The notes under the pieces are model-generated. The model made no database searches, was not told the DNA's origin, and saw only the letters and a program-made list of their open reading frames with translations. From NCBI GenBank assembly GCA_036398095.1, contig DASWHR010000117.1:1-48307 (forward strand): a DNA stretch of 48,307 bases. Reading direction: 5' to 3'. The position numbers and the translations under genes were made by a program. This document shows, piece after piece, positions 32,258-39,109 of this stretch. The DNA is from DASWHR01 sp036398095. Its GTDB lineage: Bacteria; Actinomycetota; AC-67. Position 1 is the stretch's first letter; each line of letters opens with the position of its first letter.

Positions 32258-33696
32258 CGCCGGCCTCCCCGCACCGTCGTGCGCTTTTCGAACCAGGCGG
32301 GATCCATCCGGATTCCCTCGTCGGCGAGACGTTCCCAGAATCCGGCGCGGAGCCCGGTCGCGACCAACGTTCCGAGGAAGCGGCCGTTGTCGTCGACGCC
32401 GGCCGCGTAGTCGAACAGGAACAGGTCCTGCAGCGTGATGACTTCGCCTTCCATGCCGGTGACTTCGGTCACGTGGGTCACGCGGCGAGTTCCGTCCTTG
32501 AGCCGAGACTGGTGCACGATCAGTGCGATCGCGCTCGAAGTCTGTTCGCGGATCGCTCGCACGGGAAGGTCCATTCCCGCCATCAAGCACATCGTCTCGA
32601 TCCGCGACAGCGCATCGCGGGGCGTGTTCGCGTGCACGGTCGAGATCGACCCTTCATGGCCGGTGTTCATCGCTTGGAGCATGTCCATGGCTTCGCCGCC
32701 GCGAACCTCGCCGACGACGATCCGGTCGGGACGCATGCGCAGCGAGTTGCGAACCAGGTCGCGGATGGTGATTTCTCCGCGCGCCTCGATGTTCGGCGGC
32801 CGGGATTCCAGACGAACGACGTGCGGCTGTTGGAGCCGCAACTCGGCCGCGTCCTCGATGGTGATGATCCGCTCGTCGGCCGGGATGAACGACGACAGCA
32901 CGTTCAGCGTGGTGGTCTTGCCGGCGCCTGTCCCTCCGGAGACAAGAATCGTCACCTTGCCGCGCACGCAGGCTTCGAGGAACTCGGCGACGCTTTGTGT
33001 GACGGTTCCGAACCCGACGAGGTGCTCTGCCGTGTAAGGATCCTTGCTGAACTTTCGAATCGACAGCGTTGCCCCGTCGATCGAAATCGGCGGAATGGTG
33101 GCGTTGACGCGGCTGCCGTCGGGCAGCCGGGCGTCGACGTAAGGCGAGGCCTCATCGACGCGCCGGCCGATCCTCCCGACGATCTTGTCGATCGTGTGCC
33201 GAAGCTGCGCCTCGTCCTGGAACCGTGCGTTGGTCAGGGTCAGCTTTCCGTGACGCTCCGCGAAGACCGTGTAGGGGCCGTTGACGAGCACTTCGGTGAT
33301 TTCGGGATCGCTGAGCAACGGCTCGAGCGGGCCGAACCCCAGAATGTCGTCGGTCGTCTCGGTGATGATCCGCGCGCGATCGGCGGGCGAGAGCGGGCTG
33401 TCTTCGCCGTCGAGCACCTTCTGCAAGGTCTTGCGAACCTTCGCCTCGAGTTCCTCCGGCTTCATCTTGACGTCATAGAACTTGGGTCCGAGCGTTGCCA
33501 CGAGCTGGCCGTGAATCCTCCGCTTGAGATCGGAGAAGGGATCGACGGGAAACTCCCGCTCGACGGGGCGCGGCGCCTTTCCGTTTCCGTTTGCATTTCC
33601 GTTTGCATTCGCCGGCGCGGGCGGCGGCGCGGGTTCGGTCGTCTCGACCGAGGCCGCCTTCGCCCGTGCGCGCGTGAGTCGCTCCTGCAAGCTCAT
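32254..33696 (-). CDS. tadA: TadA/CpaF pilus assembly ATPase (Tad locus B)
   Basis: This is a 480-residue CpaF/VirB11-type ATPase. A low-complexity N-terminus (Pro/Ala then NANGNANGNG, about 22-40) precedes a helical domain, YVDARLPDGSRVNATIPP (about 186-203), Walker A GGTGAGKT (254-261), Asp box ITIEDAAEL, RIVVGEVRGGEAMDM and the His box TGHEGSISTVHAN. It is similar over its length to the locus A ATPase, but the N-terminal Asn/Gly tract is unique. GGAAGGAGG five bases before the ATG fixes the start, which overlaps the cpaE stop as ATGA. Confidence 0.93.
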   Translation of the reverse strand: MSLQERLTRARAKAASVETTEPAPPPAPANANGNANGNGKAPRPVEREFPVDPFSDLKRRIHGQLVATLGPKFYDVKMKPEELEAKVRKTLQKVLDGEDSPLSPADRARIITETTDDILGFGPLEPLLSDPEITEVLVNGPYTVFAERHGKLTLTNARFQDEAQLRHTIDKIVGRIGRRVDEASPYVDARLPDGSRVNATIPPISIDGATLSIRKFSKDPYTAEHLVGFGTVTQSVAEFLEACVRGKVTILVSGGTGAGKTTTLNVLSSFIPADERIITIEDAAELRLQQPHVVRLESRPPNIEARGEITIRDLVRNSLRMRPDRIVVGEVRGGEAMDMLQAMNTGHEGSISTVHANTPRDALSRIETMCLMAGMDLPVRAIREQTSSAIALIVHQSRLKDGTRRVTHVTEVTGMEGEVITLQDLFLFDYAAGVDDNGRFLGTLVATGLRAGFWERLADEGIRMDPAWFEKRTTVRGGRR

Positions 33697-34868
33697 CGGC
33701 CCCTCCTTCCGAATCGCGATTTCTTCGCGGCCGGAGGCGCGGCCGCGACCGGACCGGCCTCGATGGAAACGAGTGCGGCGAGCTTTGCGAGTGCGACCGG
33801 CACCGGCGAGGCCGGATCGGCCAGGGCAAGTGGCGTGCCGCGGTTCACCGACAGCGGCACTTCTCGTGAGGACGGAACCGCGACGTCCACGCTCGTGCCG
33901 AGCGCTCGCTCGACGTCGGCGATGGACAAGCCCACCTTGCTGTCGGCGCGGTTGAGCACCAGGCGAAGCCGCTCGCGCGGATAGCCGAGCATCGCCAGCG
34001 TCTGCAGCGCCACCTTCAGGTTCTTGATGCTGGGCACGTCCATGGTCGCGACCAGTACCATCTCGTCGCTCACGTCGAGCGCTTGCAGCACGTGGTCGTT
34101 GAACCACGGTGGCGTGTCGACGACGACCGTTCGTCCCGCGGTGCGCAGACCCATCAGCACCTTCTGTGCGGCGTCGGCGGTGACGTTCTCGGCCAGGCCC
34201 GGCTCGAGTGGTGCCGGAAGAAGGCCGACGCCCGACCGGTGCGGCGTCAGGTATTGGACGAGCGTCTGGGGATCCATCTCGCCGGCCGCGGTGGCGGCAT
34301 CGTAGATGGTGCGAGACGGAAACAGTTGCAGCATGATCGCCAGGTCGCCGAACTGCAGGTCCAGGTCGACAGCGGCGACCTGCTTGCCGTTCGCGGCAAG
34401 CAGCACCGCGAGGTTGGTGGCGACGCAGCTCTTTCCGACGCCGCCTTTCGGACTGAACACGGTGATGATGCGGCCGGGTTCGGGTGCGTCGTCGTGCGCG
34501 GAGTCCGGCTCGTGGCCGCGCACGGCGGACTCGGAGCGCTGCACCGCATCGACGAGCGCCGCGGCCTTGAAGTCGGCCGGAAGCACGTCGCGGACGCCGG
34601 CGCGCAAGGCGGCCTGCAAAATCGTGGCCGTGACCTTCCGCTCGACCATCACGACGCCCACGCCGGGGGCGGTCTCGTGCAGCCGTGCAGCGATACCGAA
34701 CGCCGCGTCGGCTCCGCCGTTCGGACCGACGATGACGCCGGTGATCGTGCCGGTTCGAAGCGCTCGCTCGACGTCATCGGCCGTCTCGGCCGGTTGAAGG
34801 TCGGACCGGCGTAGCGCCGCACCGACGGCTGCGGTGAATCCAGGATCGGAATCGAGAACCAGAAGCAT
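33693..34868 (-). CDS. cpaE: CpaE/TadZ-like ATPase (Tad locus B)
   Basis: This is a 391-residue protein with an N-terminal receiver-like domain (MLLVLDSDPGFTAAVGAAL; no full acidic pocket) and a MinD/ParA-like ATPase domain. Its P-loop SPKGGVGKS retains both the deviant signature Lys141 and Lys146, unlike locus A CpaE. AAVDLDLQFGDL and VVVDTPPWFND complete the nucleotide site. It probably localises the Tad machine. The ribosome binding site GGAGGTG precedes ATG 34868. The stop overlaps the tadA start, and the start lies 15 bases after cpaB. Confidence 0.9.
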   Translation of the reverse strand: MLLVLDSDPGFTAAVGAALRRSDLQPAETADDVERALRTGTITGVIVGPNGGADAAFGIAARLHETAPGVGVVMVERKVTATILQAALRAGVRDVLPADFKAAALVDAVQRSESAVRGHEPDSAHDDAPEPGRIITVFSPKGGVGKSCVATNLAVLLAANGKQVAAVDLDLQFGDLAIMLQLFPSRTIYDAATAAGEMDPQTLVQYLTPHRSGVGLLPAPLEPGLAENVTADAAQKVLMGLRTAGRTVVVDTPPWFNDHVLQALDVSDEMVLVATMDVPSIKNLKVALQTLAMLGYPRERLRLVLNRADSKVGLSIADVERALGTSVDVAVPSSREVPLSVNRGTPLALADPASPVPVALAKLAALVSIEAGPVAAAPPAAKKSRFGRRGR

Positions 34869-34883
34869 GATTGCTACACCTCC

Positions 34884-35657
34884 CTATTCGAACTCGTTTT
34901 GGAACGTGCGGGCCGGAACGGTGACCGGCTTCTGGCCGGGCGGCAGGATCGTGACGAAGAGCACGCCGTCGGTCATCGCCAGCGCGAGGCGCGGCGCGTC
35001 GGTCGGGAGCAGCGCGAGCGTGAGCACCATCCGGTCCTGCGTGGCCGTCCCCTCTTCGGATTCGCTGCCGGTGCCACTGGTCCCTGAGGCCGGCGTCGTC
35101 GAAACGACGTTCGATCCGACCGCGAGGACGAGGACGTTCTGGATCAGGTAGTCGGCCATGTCCACCGACTCGCCGGCGGCGGTCTTGATCTGAAACTTAG
35201 CCAGGATCGACACGCGGCTGCCCGGCCGGACGAATCCGCCGGCTCCGTGCGGCACGTCGACTTCGAGCGACATGGCTTGATGGTTCACCGGGATCGGCAA
35301 CACGCCGCTCAGCTCGGCCGGGACGACGAATCGACCCGCCACGATCTGCTCGCCCTTGTGAATCGTCGTCGCCGCAACCTTGTTCTGCAGATCGGTGACG
35401 TCGAACAGCGCGCCGTCGGCGATCAGGCGGCGCGGAACGTCTTCCAAACCCAGCAGTCCGTTCGAGCCCGCCGCACTTCCGGTCGTTCCGGCGGGGATCT
35501 CTGCGCGCGCGACGACGACCGACACGAGCGCCTCGCCGCTCTTTGCTCGCTCCTCGACTCCCCGCATGTACGAAAGCAGTGACGCCGTCGCAAGCGCGGC
35601 GAGCAGGAGCGCGACCAACACGGCCAGCATCCTCCTGTTTCCGATGATTCCGTTCAT
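34884..35657 (-). CDS. cpaB: CpaB/RcpC-like pilus assembly protein (Tad locus B)
   Basis: This is a 257-residue protein with one N-terminal membrane helix (MLAVLVALLLAALATASLLSYM) and SAF-like extracytoplasmic repeats (VSVVVARAEIPAGTTG, HKGEQIVAGRFV, LEVDVPHGAGGFVRPGSRVSI). A Ser/Gly/Glu-rich linker (TPASGTSGTGSESEEG) near residue 205 is not in the locus A homologue. AAAGGAG upstream supports ATG 35657. It lies 29 bases after the tadG-like gene. Confidence 0.85.
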   Translation of the reverse strand: MNGIIGNRRMLAVLVALLLAALATASLLSYMRGVEERAKSGEALVSVVVARAEIPAGTTGSAAGSNGLLGLEDVPRRLIADGALFDVTDLQNKVAATTIHKGEQIVAGRFVVPAELSGVLPIPVNHQAMSLEVDVPHGAGGFVRPGSRVSILAKFQIKTAAGESVDMADYLIQNVLVLAVGSNVVSTTPASGTSGTGSESEEGTATQDRMVLTLALLPTDAPRLALAMTDGVLFVTILPPGQKPVTVPARTFQNEFE

Positions 35658-35686
35658 GAGACGCGACTCCTTTCTTCCCGGTCCGA

Positions 35687-36787
35687 TTAGCGACACCGGG
35701 TTGCGACTGAGATTGGATCGTGATCCACCGAGCACAGACGGACGACGCGAACGCCTCCGTCCACCACGGTGGTGCCATTTCGCGGGCAGCATCGGCCGCT
35801 GCCGATGAGCGATGTGAACTCCAGGTCGAGGTATCGGCCGGACCCGTCTCCGGTGATGCGATAGCCGCGCAGGATCACGCCGAGGAAGCCGGTGATGTGG
35901 TATTCCGCCGTGGCTCCCGCGCCGCGAACCTGATCGAACAACGGCAGCGGAACCGCCACGCCGACGATCGAGTCCAGCTCGTTCGCGACGCTCGTTGCGA
36001 TGGTGCCGGGGGTCGCCGGACACCAGTCGTCCGCCGTCGCGTTGTCGGCGTTGCAGTCGCCGACGGCGACGCCGTTCTCGTTGTAGCCGTCACGGATCCA
36101 GCGGCGGAGGTCTCCGGTCGAGGTTGCTCCTCCGTTGAGGTTGACGAAGCCCCAGTTGCCGGGCGCCGCGCCGCATGCCAGCGGCTGCTCCTTCGTGTAG
36201 CCGATCCGGTGGACGACGCCGGCGCCTCCGTAGAGCGGATGGTTCGGGCCCGACCCGCGCAGCAGCGAGTATTGCGCCGGCGACGTCGTGCCGTTCAGGT
36301 ACGAGAACCACTCGGTCAGATGATCGTTCTGAGTGCAGATACCCATGGGGCGGGTGTGGTCGAGCATCACAGAAACCGCATCGAAGCGCGCAACCGAGGA
36401 TGCGAATGCCTGCTGGTCGCCGAGGCCCAACACGCGCCCGAAACCGATGGGCGAGCGCAGCTGCGTCCGGACTTCGACCGAGCCTTGGCCGGAGACTGTG
36501 CCGCGCACGACCGCGCAACTGAGCGGTTCGGCTTCCGAGCCGGTGTTGCGCGCGATAAGGGTCGTCCAAGACGATCCGCACACCGTCGCCGGAGAACCGG
36601 CCAGCGCGATTGCGCGCGCTTCGGCGAGCGCGGCCGCGTCGCTGGCGGTCGTGACCGTGCGGCGGCGCGTCCAGAGCATGCCGGCGTCGATGGTGAGCAT
36701 CGCCGCGGCCATGATCATCACGAGAGTGAGCGCGACGACGATGGCGGTCGCTCCTCGCTCGTCCGGATCGCGCCTCACGCTTCGCAT
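35687..36787 (-). CDS. Cys-rich TadG-like pilus protein (Tad locus B)
   Basis: This is a 366-residue protein. The prepilin-like N-terminus DERG-ATAIVVALTLVMIMAAAML is followed by DAGMLWTRRRTVTTASDAAALAEARAIA, the TadG membrane-proximal segment. The exported part contains about ten Cys (for example CGSSW, ICTQND, GDCNADN, DWCPAT, RCCPRNG), much more than the locus A TadG, suggesting several disulfides. ATG 36787 has GGGGAG five bases upstream and overlaps the end of the tadE-like gene by 13 bases. No known enzymatic motif is seen; it may be a tip or surface component. Confidence 0.78.
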   Translation of the reverse strand: MRSVRRDPDERGATAIVVALTLVMIMAAAMLTIDAGMLWTRRRTVTTASDAAALAEARAIALAGSPATVCGSSWTTLIARNTGSEAEPLSCAVVRGTVSGQGSVEVRTQLRSPIGFGRVLGLGDQQAFASSVARFDAVSVMLDHTRPMGICTQNDHLTEWFSYLNGTTSPAQYSLLRGSGPNHPLYGGAGVVHRIGYTKEQPLACGAAPGNWGFVNLNGGATSTGDLRRWIRDGYNENGVAVGDCNADNATADDWCPATPGTIATSVANELDSIVGVAVPLPLFDQVRGAGATAEYHITGFLGVILRGYRITGDGSGRYLDLEFTSLIGSGRCCPRNGTTVVDGGVRVVRLCSVDHDPISVATRCR

Positions 36788-37266
36788 GCGAACTCCCCTT
36801 CTCCCGACAGGGTCAGGTTCTGCGACTTCCACAGCGGGACGGCGATCTGGCTTCGGTAGAACACCGACACCACGATGGTCGCCCCGGATTGCTCGTCGCA
36901 GGGCTTCGTCGCGGAGCCGTTTACGGGTGTGAGAGAGCCGCCGGGGCTGCGGCGTTGCAGCCGAATGCATCCCTCGTCCAAAGCCATCGACGACGGGTTC
37001 GCGGGACACGTGGGCGACAGCGACGCGCCGGAAACGATCGAGACGCTTTCGCGCACGCGATCCCCGATGGTCGCCACGGTCGTGCCGGGGAGCGCTCCCA
37101 GGCGCGCGCCTTCTCGCGCGGCGGCTTGAAGCCCTTGCGAGCGATTGAGTGCGATCCCGAACTGGACGATGCCGAACAGGATCAGGAACAACAGCGATCC
37201 CACGATCGCGAACTCGACTGCGGCCACGCCGCGCTCGCCCTTGAAACGATCGTCGCGCATTAGCAT
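36775..37266 (-). CDS. tadE: TadE-like pseudopilin (Tad locus B)
   Basis: This is a 163-residue minor-pilin-like protein: leader KGERG, then VAAVEFAIVGSLLFLILFGIVQFG with Glu5 after the G/V site, and the TadE segment SQGLQAAAREGARLGA. The exported domain has four Cys. GAAGGTG sits five bases before ATG 37266; the next ATG (37260) overlaps the flp2 stop as TAATG and is an equally attractive coupled start. A longer reading from 37302 lies inside flp2 and is unlikely. Confidence 0.82.
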   Translation of the reverse strand: MLMRDDRFKGERGVAAVEFAIVGSLLFLILFGIVQFGIALNRSQGLQAAAREGARLGALPGTTVATIGDRVRESVSIVSGASLSPTCPANPSSMALDEGCIRLQRRSPGGSLTPVNGSATKPCDEQSGATIVVSVFYRSQIAVPLWKSQNLTLSGEGEFACEA

Positions 37267-37451
37267 GTGGGCACCTTCGTCGTCATGGTTTCGCGTGTGC
37301 ATGTGTACAGATCGCTGGCTCGGTCGCCGAACGAGAAAGCAGCGACGATGATCACCGCGGTGATCAAGAACAAAAGGAGGCCGTATTCGACGGAGCTGGC
37401 GCCCCGCTCGCTGATCGGGATCCGCGCGACGAACGGCCGAATCGTCTTCAC
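37260..37451 (-). CDS. flp: Flp-type pilin 2 with C-terminal Cys pair (Tad locus B)
   Basis: This is a 63-residue Flp pilin started by GTG at 37451 after GGAGGGAG. Leader ISERG, then ASSVEYGLLLFLITAVIIVAAF: the G/xxxxEY processing motif is intact. The C-terminus carries Cys51 and Cys63, spaced C-x11-C, with the last residue being Cys. It lies downstream of flp3, separated by a perfect 14-bp hairpin, so it is probably made in smaller amounts. Confidence 0.9.
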   Translation of the reverse strand: MKTIRPFVARIPISERGASSVEYGLLLFLITAVIIVAAFSFGDRASDLYTCTRETMTTKVPTC

Positions 37452-37505
37452 GGCTCCCTCCTTCGAAGTCTCGGTGACGGATCTAGGTTCTTGCTTTGAA
37501 GCGGT

Positions 37506-37537
37506 AAGGCTCCGGGCGGGGGGCCGCCCGGAGCCTT
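37506..37537 (-). terminator. Strong intercistronic hairpin between flp3 and flp2
   Basis: AAGGCTCCGGGCGG (37506-37519) and CCGCCCGGAGCCTT (37524-37537) pair perfectly over 14 bp with a four-base loop. It begins about 28 bases after the flp3 stop. No U-tract follows on the minus strand. Like the flp1 hairpin it may stabilise the pilin message and reduce read-through to assembly genes. Confidence 0.75.
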
Positions 37538-37565
37538 CAGGGTGCTCCGATGCGTTGTCGCTGAT

Positions 37566-37796
37566 CTACGGCGCAGCCGGCGCGCAGTTGTCGGCGCGAG
37601 CGGCGATCGAGTCGGCGGTGCACTGGAACTGCTCTTTCGCGTTGTTGCCGAGCACCACGACCGCTGCGATGATCACGGCGGCGATCAGGGCGATCATCAA
37701 GCCGTACTCGACGGCGGTGGCGCCCTTCTCGTTCTTGATGTCCAGACGCGCGGTTACGAACTGCGCGAACGTCCTGATCTGACGGAAGATCGTCAT
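37566..37796 (-). CDS. flp: Flp-type pilin 3, probable major pilin (Tad locus B)
   Basis: This is a 76-residue Flp pilin. Leader of 25 residues ending KNEKG, then ATAVEYGLMIALIAAVIIAAVVVLG with the conserved Glu5/Tyr6. The tail contains Cys59 and Cys71 (C-x11-C), the same spacing as in flp2. GGGAGGTGA nine bases before the ATG is a strong ribosome binding site. As first gene of locus B, followed by a protective-type hairpin, it is the likely main subunit. Confidence 0.93.
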   Translation of the reverse strand: MTIFRQIRTFAQFVTARLDIKNEKGATAVEYGLMIALIAAVIIAAVVVLGNNAKEQFQCTADSIAARADNCAPAAP

Positions 37797-37825
37797 CGGA
37801 TTGGTTCACCTCCCTTGGTCATCGA

Positions 37826-37840
37826 GCGGCTCGGAGCCGC
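37826..37840. promoter_or_regulatory. Inverted repeat in the flp3 leader
   Basis: GCGGCTC-G-GAGCCGC is a perfect 7-bp-arm palindrome 30 bases upstream of the flp3 start. It could bind the LuxR-type regulator encoded just upstream, or form an mRNA hairpin before the ribosome binding site. Confidence 0.35.
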
Positions 37841-37931
37841 GTCGTGTTCTGTTACCGACATGATCGGTGCGGGGAGGCGCCGTGACATGAGGCGGAAGGC
37901 GCAAGTTGCGGGTCCGCCCGTCCCGGCCCGG

Positions 37932-37947
37932 CGGGACCTTCGTCCCG
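37932..37947 (-). terminator. Hairpin after the receiver gene, before flp3
   Basis: CGGGAC-CTTC-GTCCCG is a tetraloop hairpin flanked by further G/C tracts, about 15 bases after the stop of the CheY-like gene on the minus strand. It probably separates the regulatory operon from the pilin operon. There is no U-tract. Confidence 0.45.
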
Positions 37948-37961
37948 GGGGCCGGTTCCTC

Positions 37962-38468
37962 TCAGCGCCGGCGCGGGCGCGCGGGTGCGATGGTGTCGCG
38001 GTCGGCGACCGCGGAGCGGAGCACGACCGCGGCGTCGTAGGCCTGGGCGGAGCGCCACAGGGCGCCCCGACGCTCTTCGACGTCGCCGCCTTCGACGGCC
38101 CGCGAGACGGCCGACAGCAACGCGTCGTGAGAGAACGGCTTCGCCAGATGGTCGACGGCGCCGCCGGTGAGCTCTCGCATGACGCCTTCGGGATCGTGGC
38201 GCGCGGTGACGACGACAACCGGCGTGCCTCGCCGCTTCGGCATCTGTTGAAGGTGCTCGAGAACCTCGTAGCCGTTCATGCCGGGCATCATGATGTCGAG
38301 CACCACCGCCGCGTACGGTCGTGCCTTCAGCGCGGTGAGCGCCGTCTCTCCGTCGGCGGCTTCGTCGATCGCATAGCCGGCCTCTTCCAGGATCATTCGG
38401 TTGAGCGTGCGCACGTGGGGATCGTCTTCGACGACCAGCACGCGCGGCGGCGCGGTCTTGCGGGTCAT
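37962..38468 (-). CDS. CheY-like response regulator
   Basis: This is a 168-residue single-receiver protein: acidic pair Glu14-Asp15-Asp16 (VVEDDPHVR), phospho-acceptor Asp58 (VVLDIMMPGMNGYEV) and Lys110 (LAKPFS) are all present. The 45-residue tail is Ala/Arg-rich with no output domain. The ATG overlaps the stop of the LuxR-type regulator as ATGA, and GGAGG precedes it. Located between the regulator pair and flp3, it may act on the Tad machinery by protein contact, for example with the CpaE receiver-like domain; that is inference. Confidence 0.88.
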   Translation of the reverse strand: MTRKTAPPRVLVVEDDPHVRTLNRMILEEAGYAIDEAADGETALTALKARPYAAVVLDIMMPGMNGYEVLEHLQQMPKRRGTPVVVVTARHDPEGVMRELTGGAVDHLAKPFSHDALLSAVSRAVEGGDVEERRGALWRSAQAYDAAVVLRSAVADRDTIAPARPRRR

Positions 38469-39109
38469 GAAGAGCCTCCGATGGGCGTAGGCACCAGGCC
38501 GCGCCGGTACGCTTCCGCGATGGCCTGTCCGCCCGAGGAGACGCCCAGTTTGGAGTAGATGCTGGTGAGGTGGTTCTTGACGGTCTTGGTCGAGACGAAC
38601 AGCGTCGTGGCGACATCGCTGATGCGCCCGCCCGTCGCCATCAGCCCGATGATCTCGAGCTCGCGATCGGTGAGCCGGCCCGACGTCGGACCCGACGCGA
38701 ACTCCATCACGCGTCGTGCGACGTGCGGGCTTAGGTACGAGCCTCCTGCCGCGACGGACCTCAGCGCGAGCAACAACTCGTCGGTCGAGGCAGTCTTGAC
38801 CACGTAGCCGTCGGCGCCGATGCGCAGCGCCCGGTGGATCGTGGCGTCGTCGTCGTGCATCGATAGGAAGATCAGACGAATGCTTGGCTGCTTCGCTTTC
38901 AGGCGCGTCGCGATGTCGAGTCCACTGGCGCCGCCGAGGGACACATCGAGCACGGCGACGTCGGGCGAGAGACGATCCGCCAGTTTCACGGCTTCGTCGC
39001 CGTCCCCGGTTTCGGCGACGACCTCGAACTCTGGTTCCGCGGCGACAGTTTTCACCAGGCTCTGGCGAACGAGGGTGTGGTCGTCGAGCATCAGCACGGT
39101 GGTCTTCAT
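38465..39109 (-). CDS. NarL/LuxR-family response regulator
   Basis: This is a 214-residue regulator: receiver with Asp9-Asp10, phospho-acceptor Asp55 (VAVLDVSLGG) and Lys105 (YVVKTAS), then a LuxR HTH (about 148-208: LTDRELEIIGLMATGG, SDVATTLFVSTKTVKNHLTSIYSKLG). All phosphorylation residues are intact. The ATG overlaps the stop of the upstream sensor gene as ATGA and its stop overlaps the next receiver gene as ATGA, so the three are translated together. It is the natural candidate to control the locus B pilus genes downstream. Confidence 0.92.
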   Translation of the reverse strand: MKTTVLMLDDHTLVRQSLVKTVAAEPEFEVVAETGDGDEAVKLADRLSPDVAVLDVSLGGASGLDIATRLKAKQPSIRLIFLSMHDDDATIHRALRIGADGYVVKTASTDELLLALRSVAAGGSYLSPHVARRVMEFASGPTSGRLTDRELEIIGLMATGGRISDVATTLFVSTKTVKNHLTSIYSKLGVSSGGQAIAEAYRRGLVPTPIGGSS

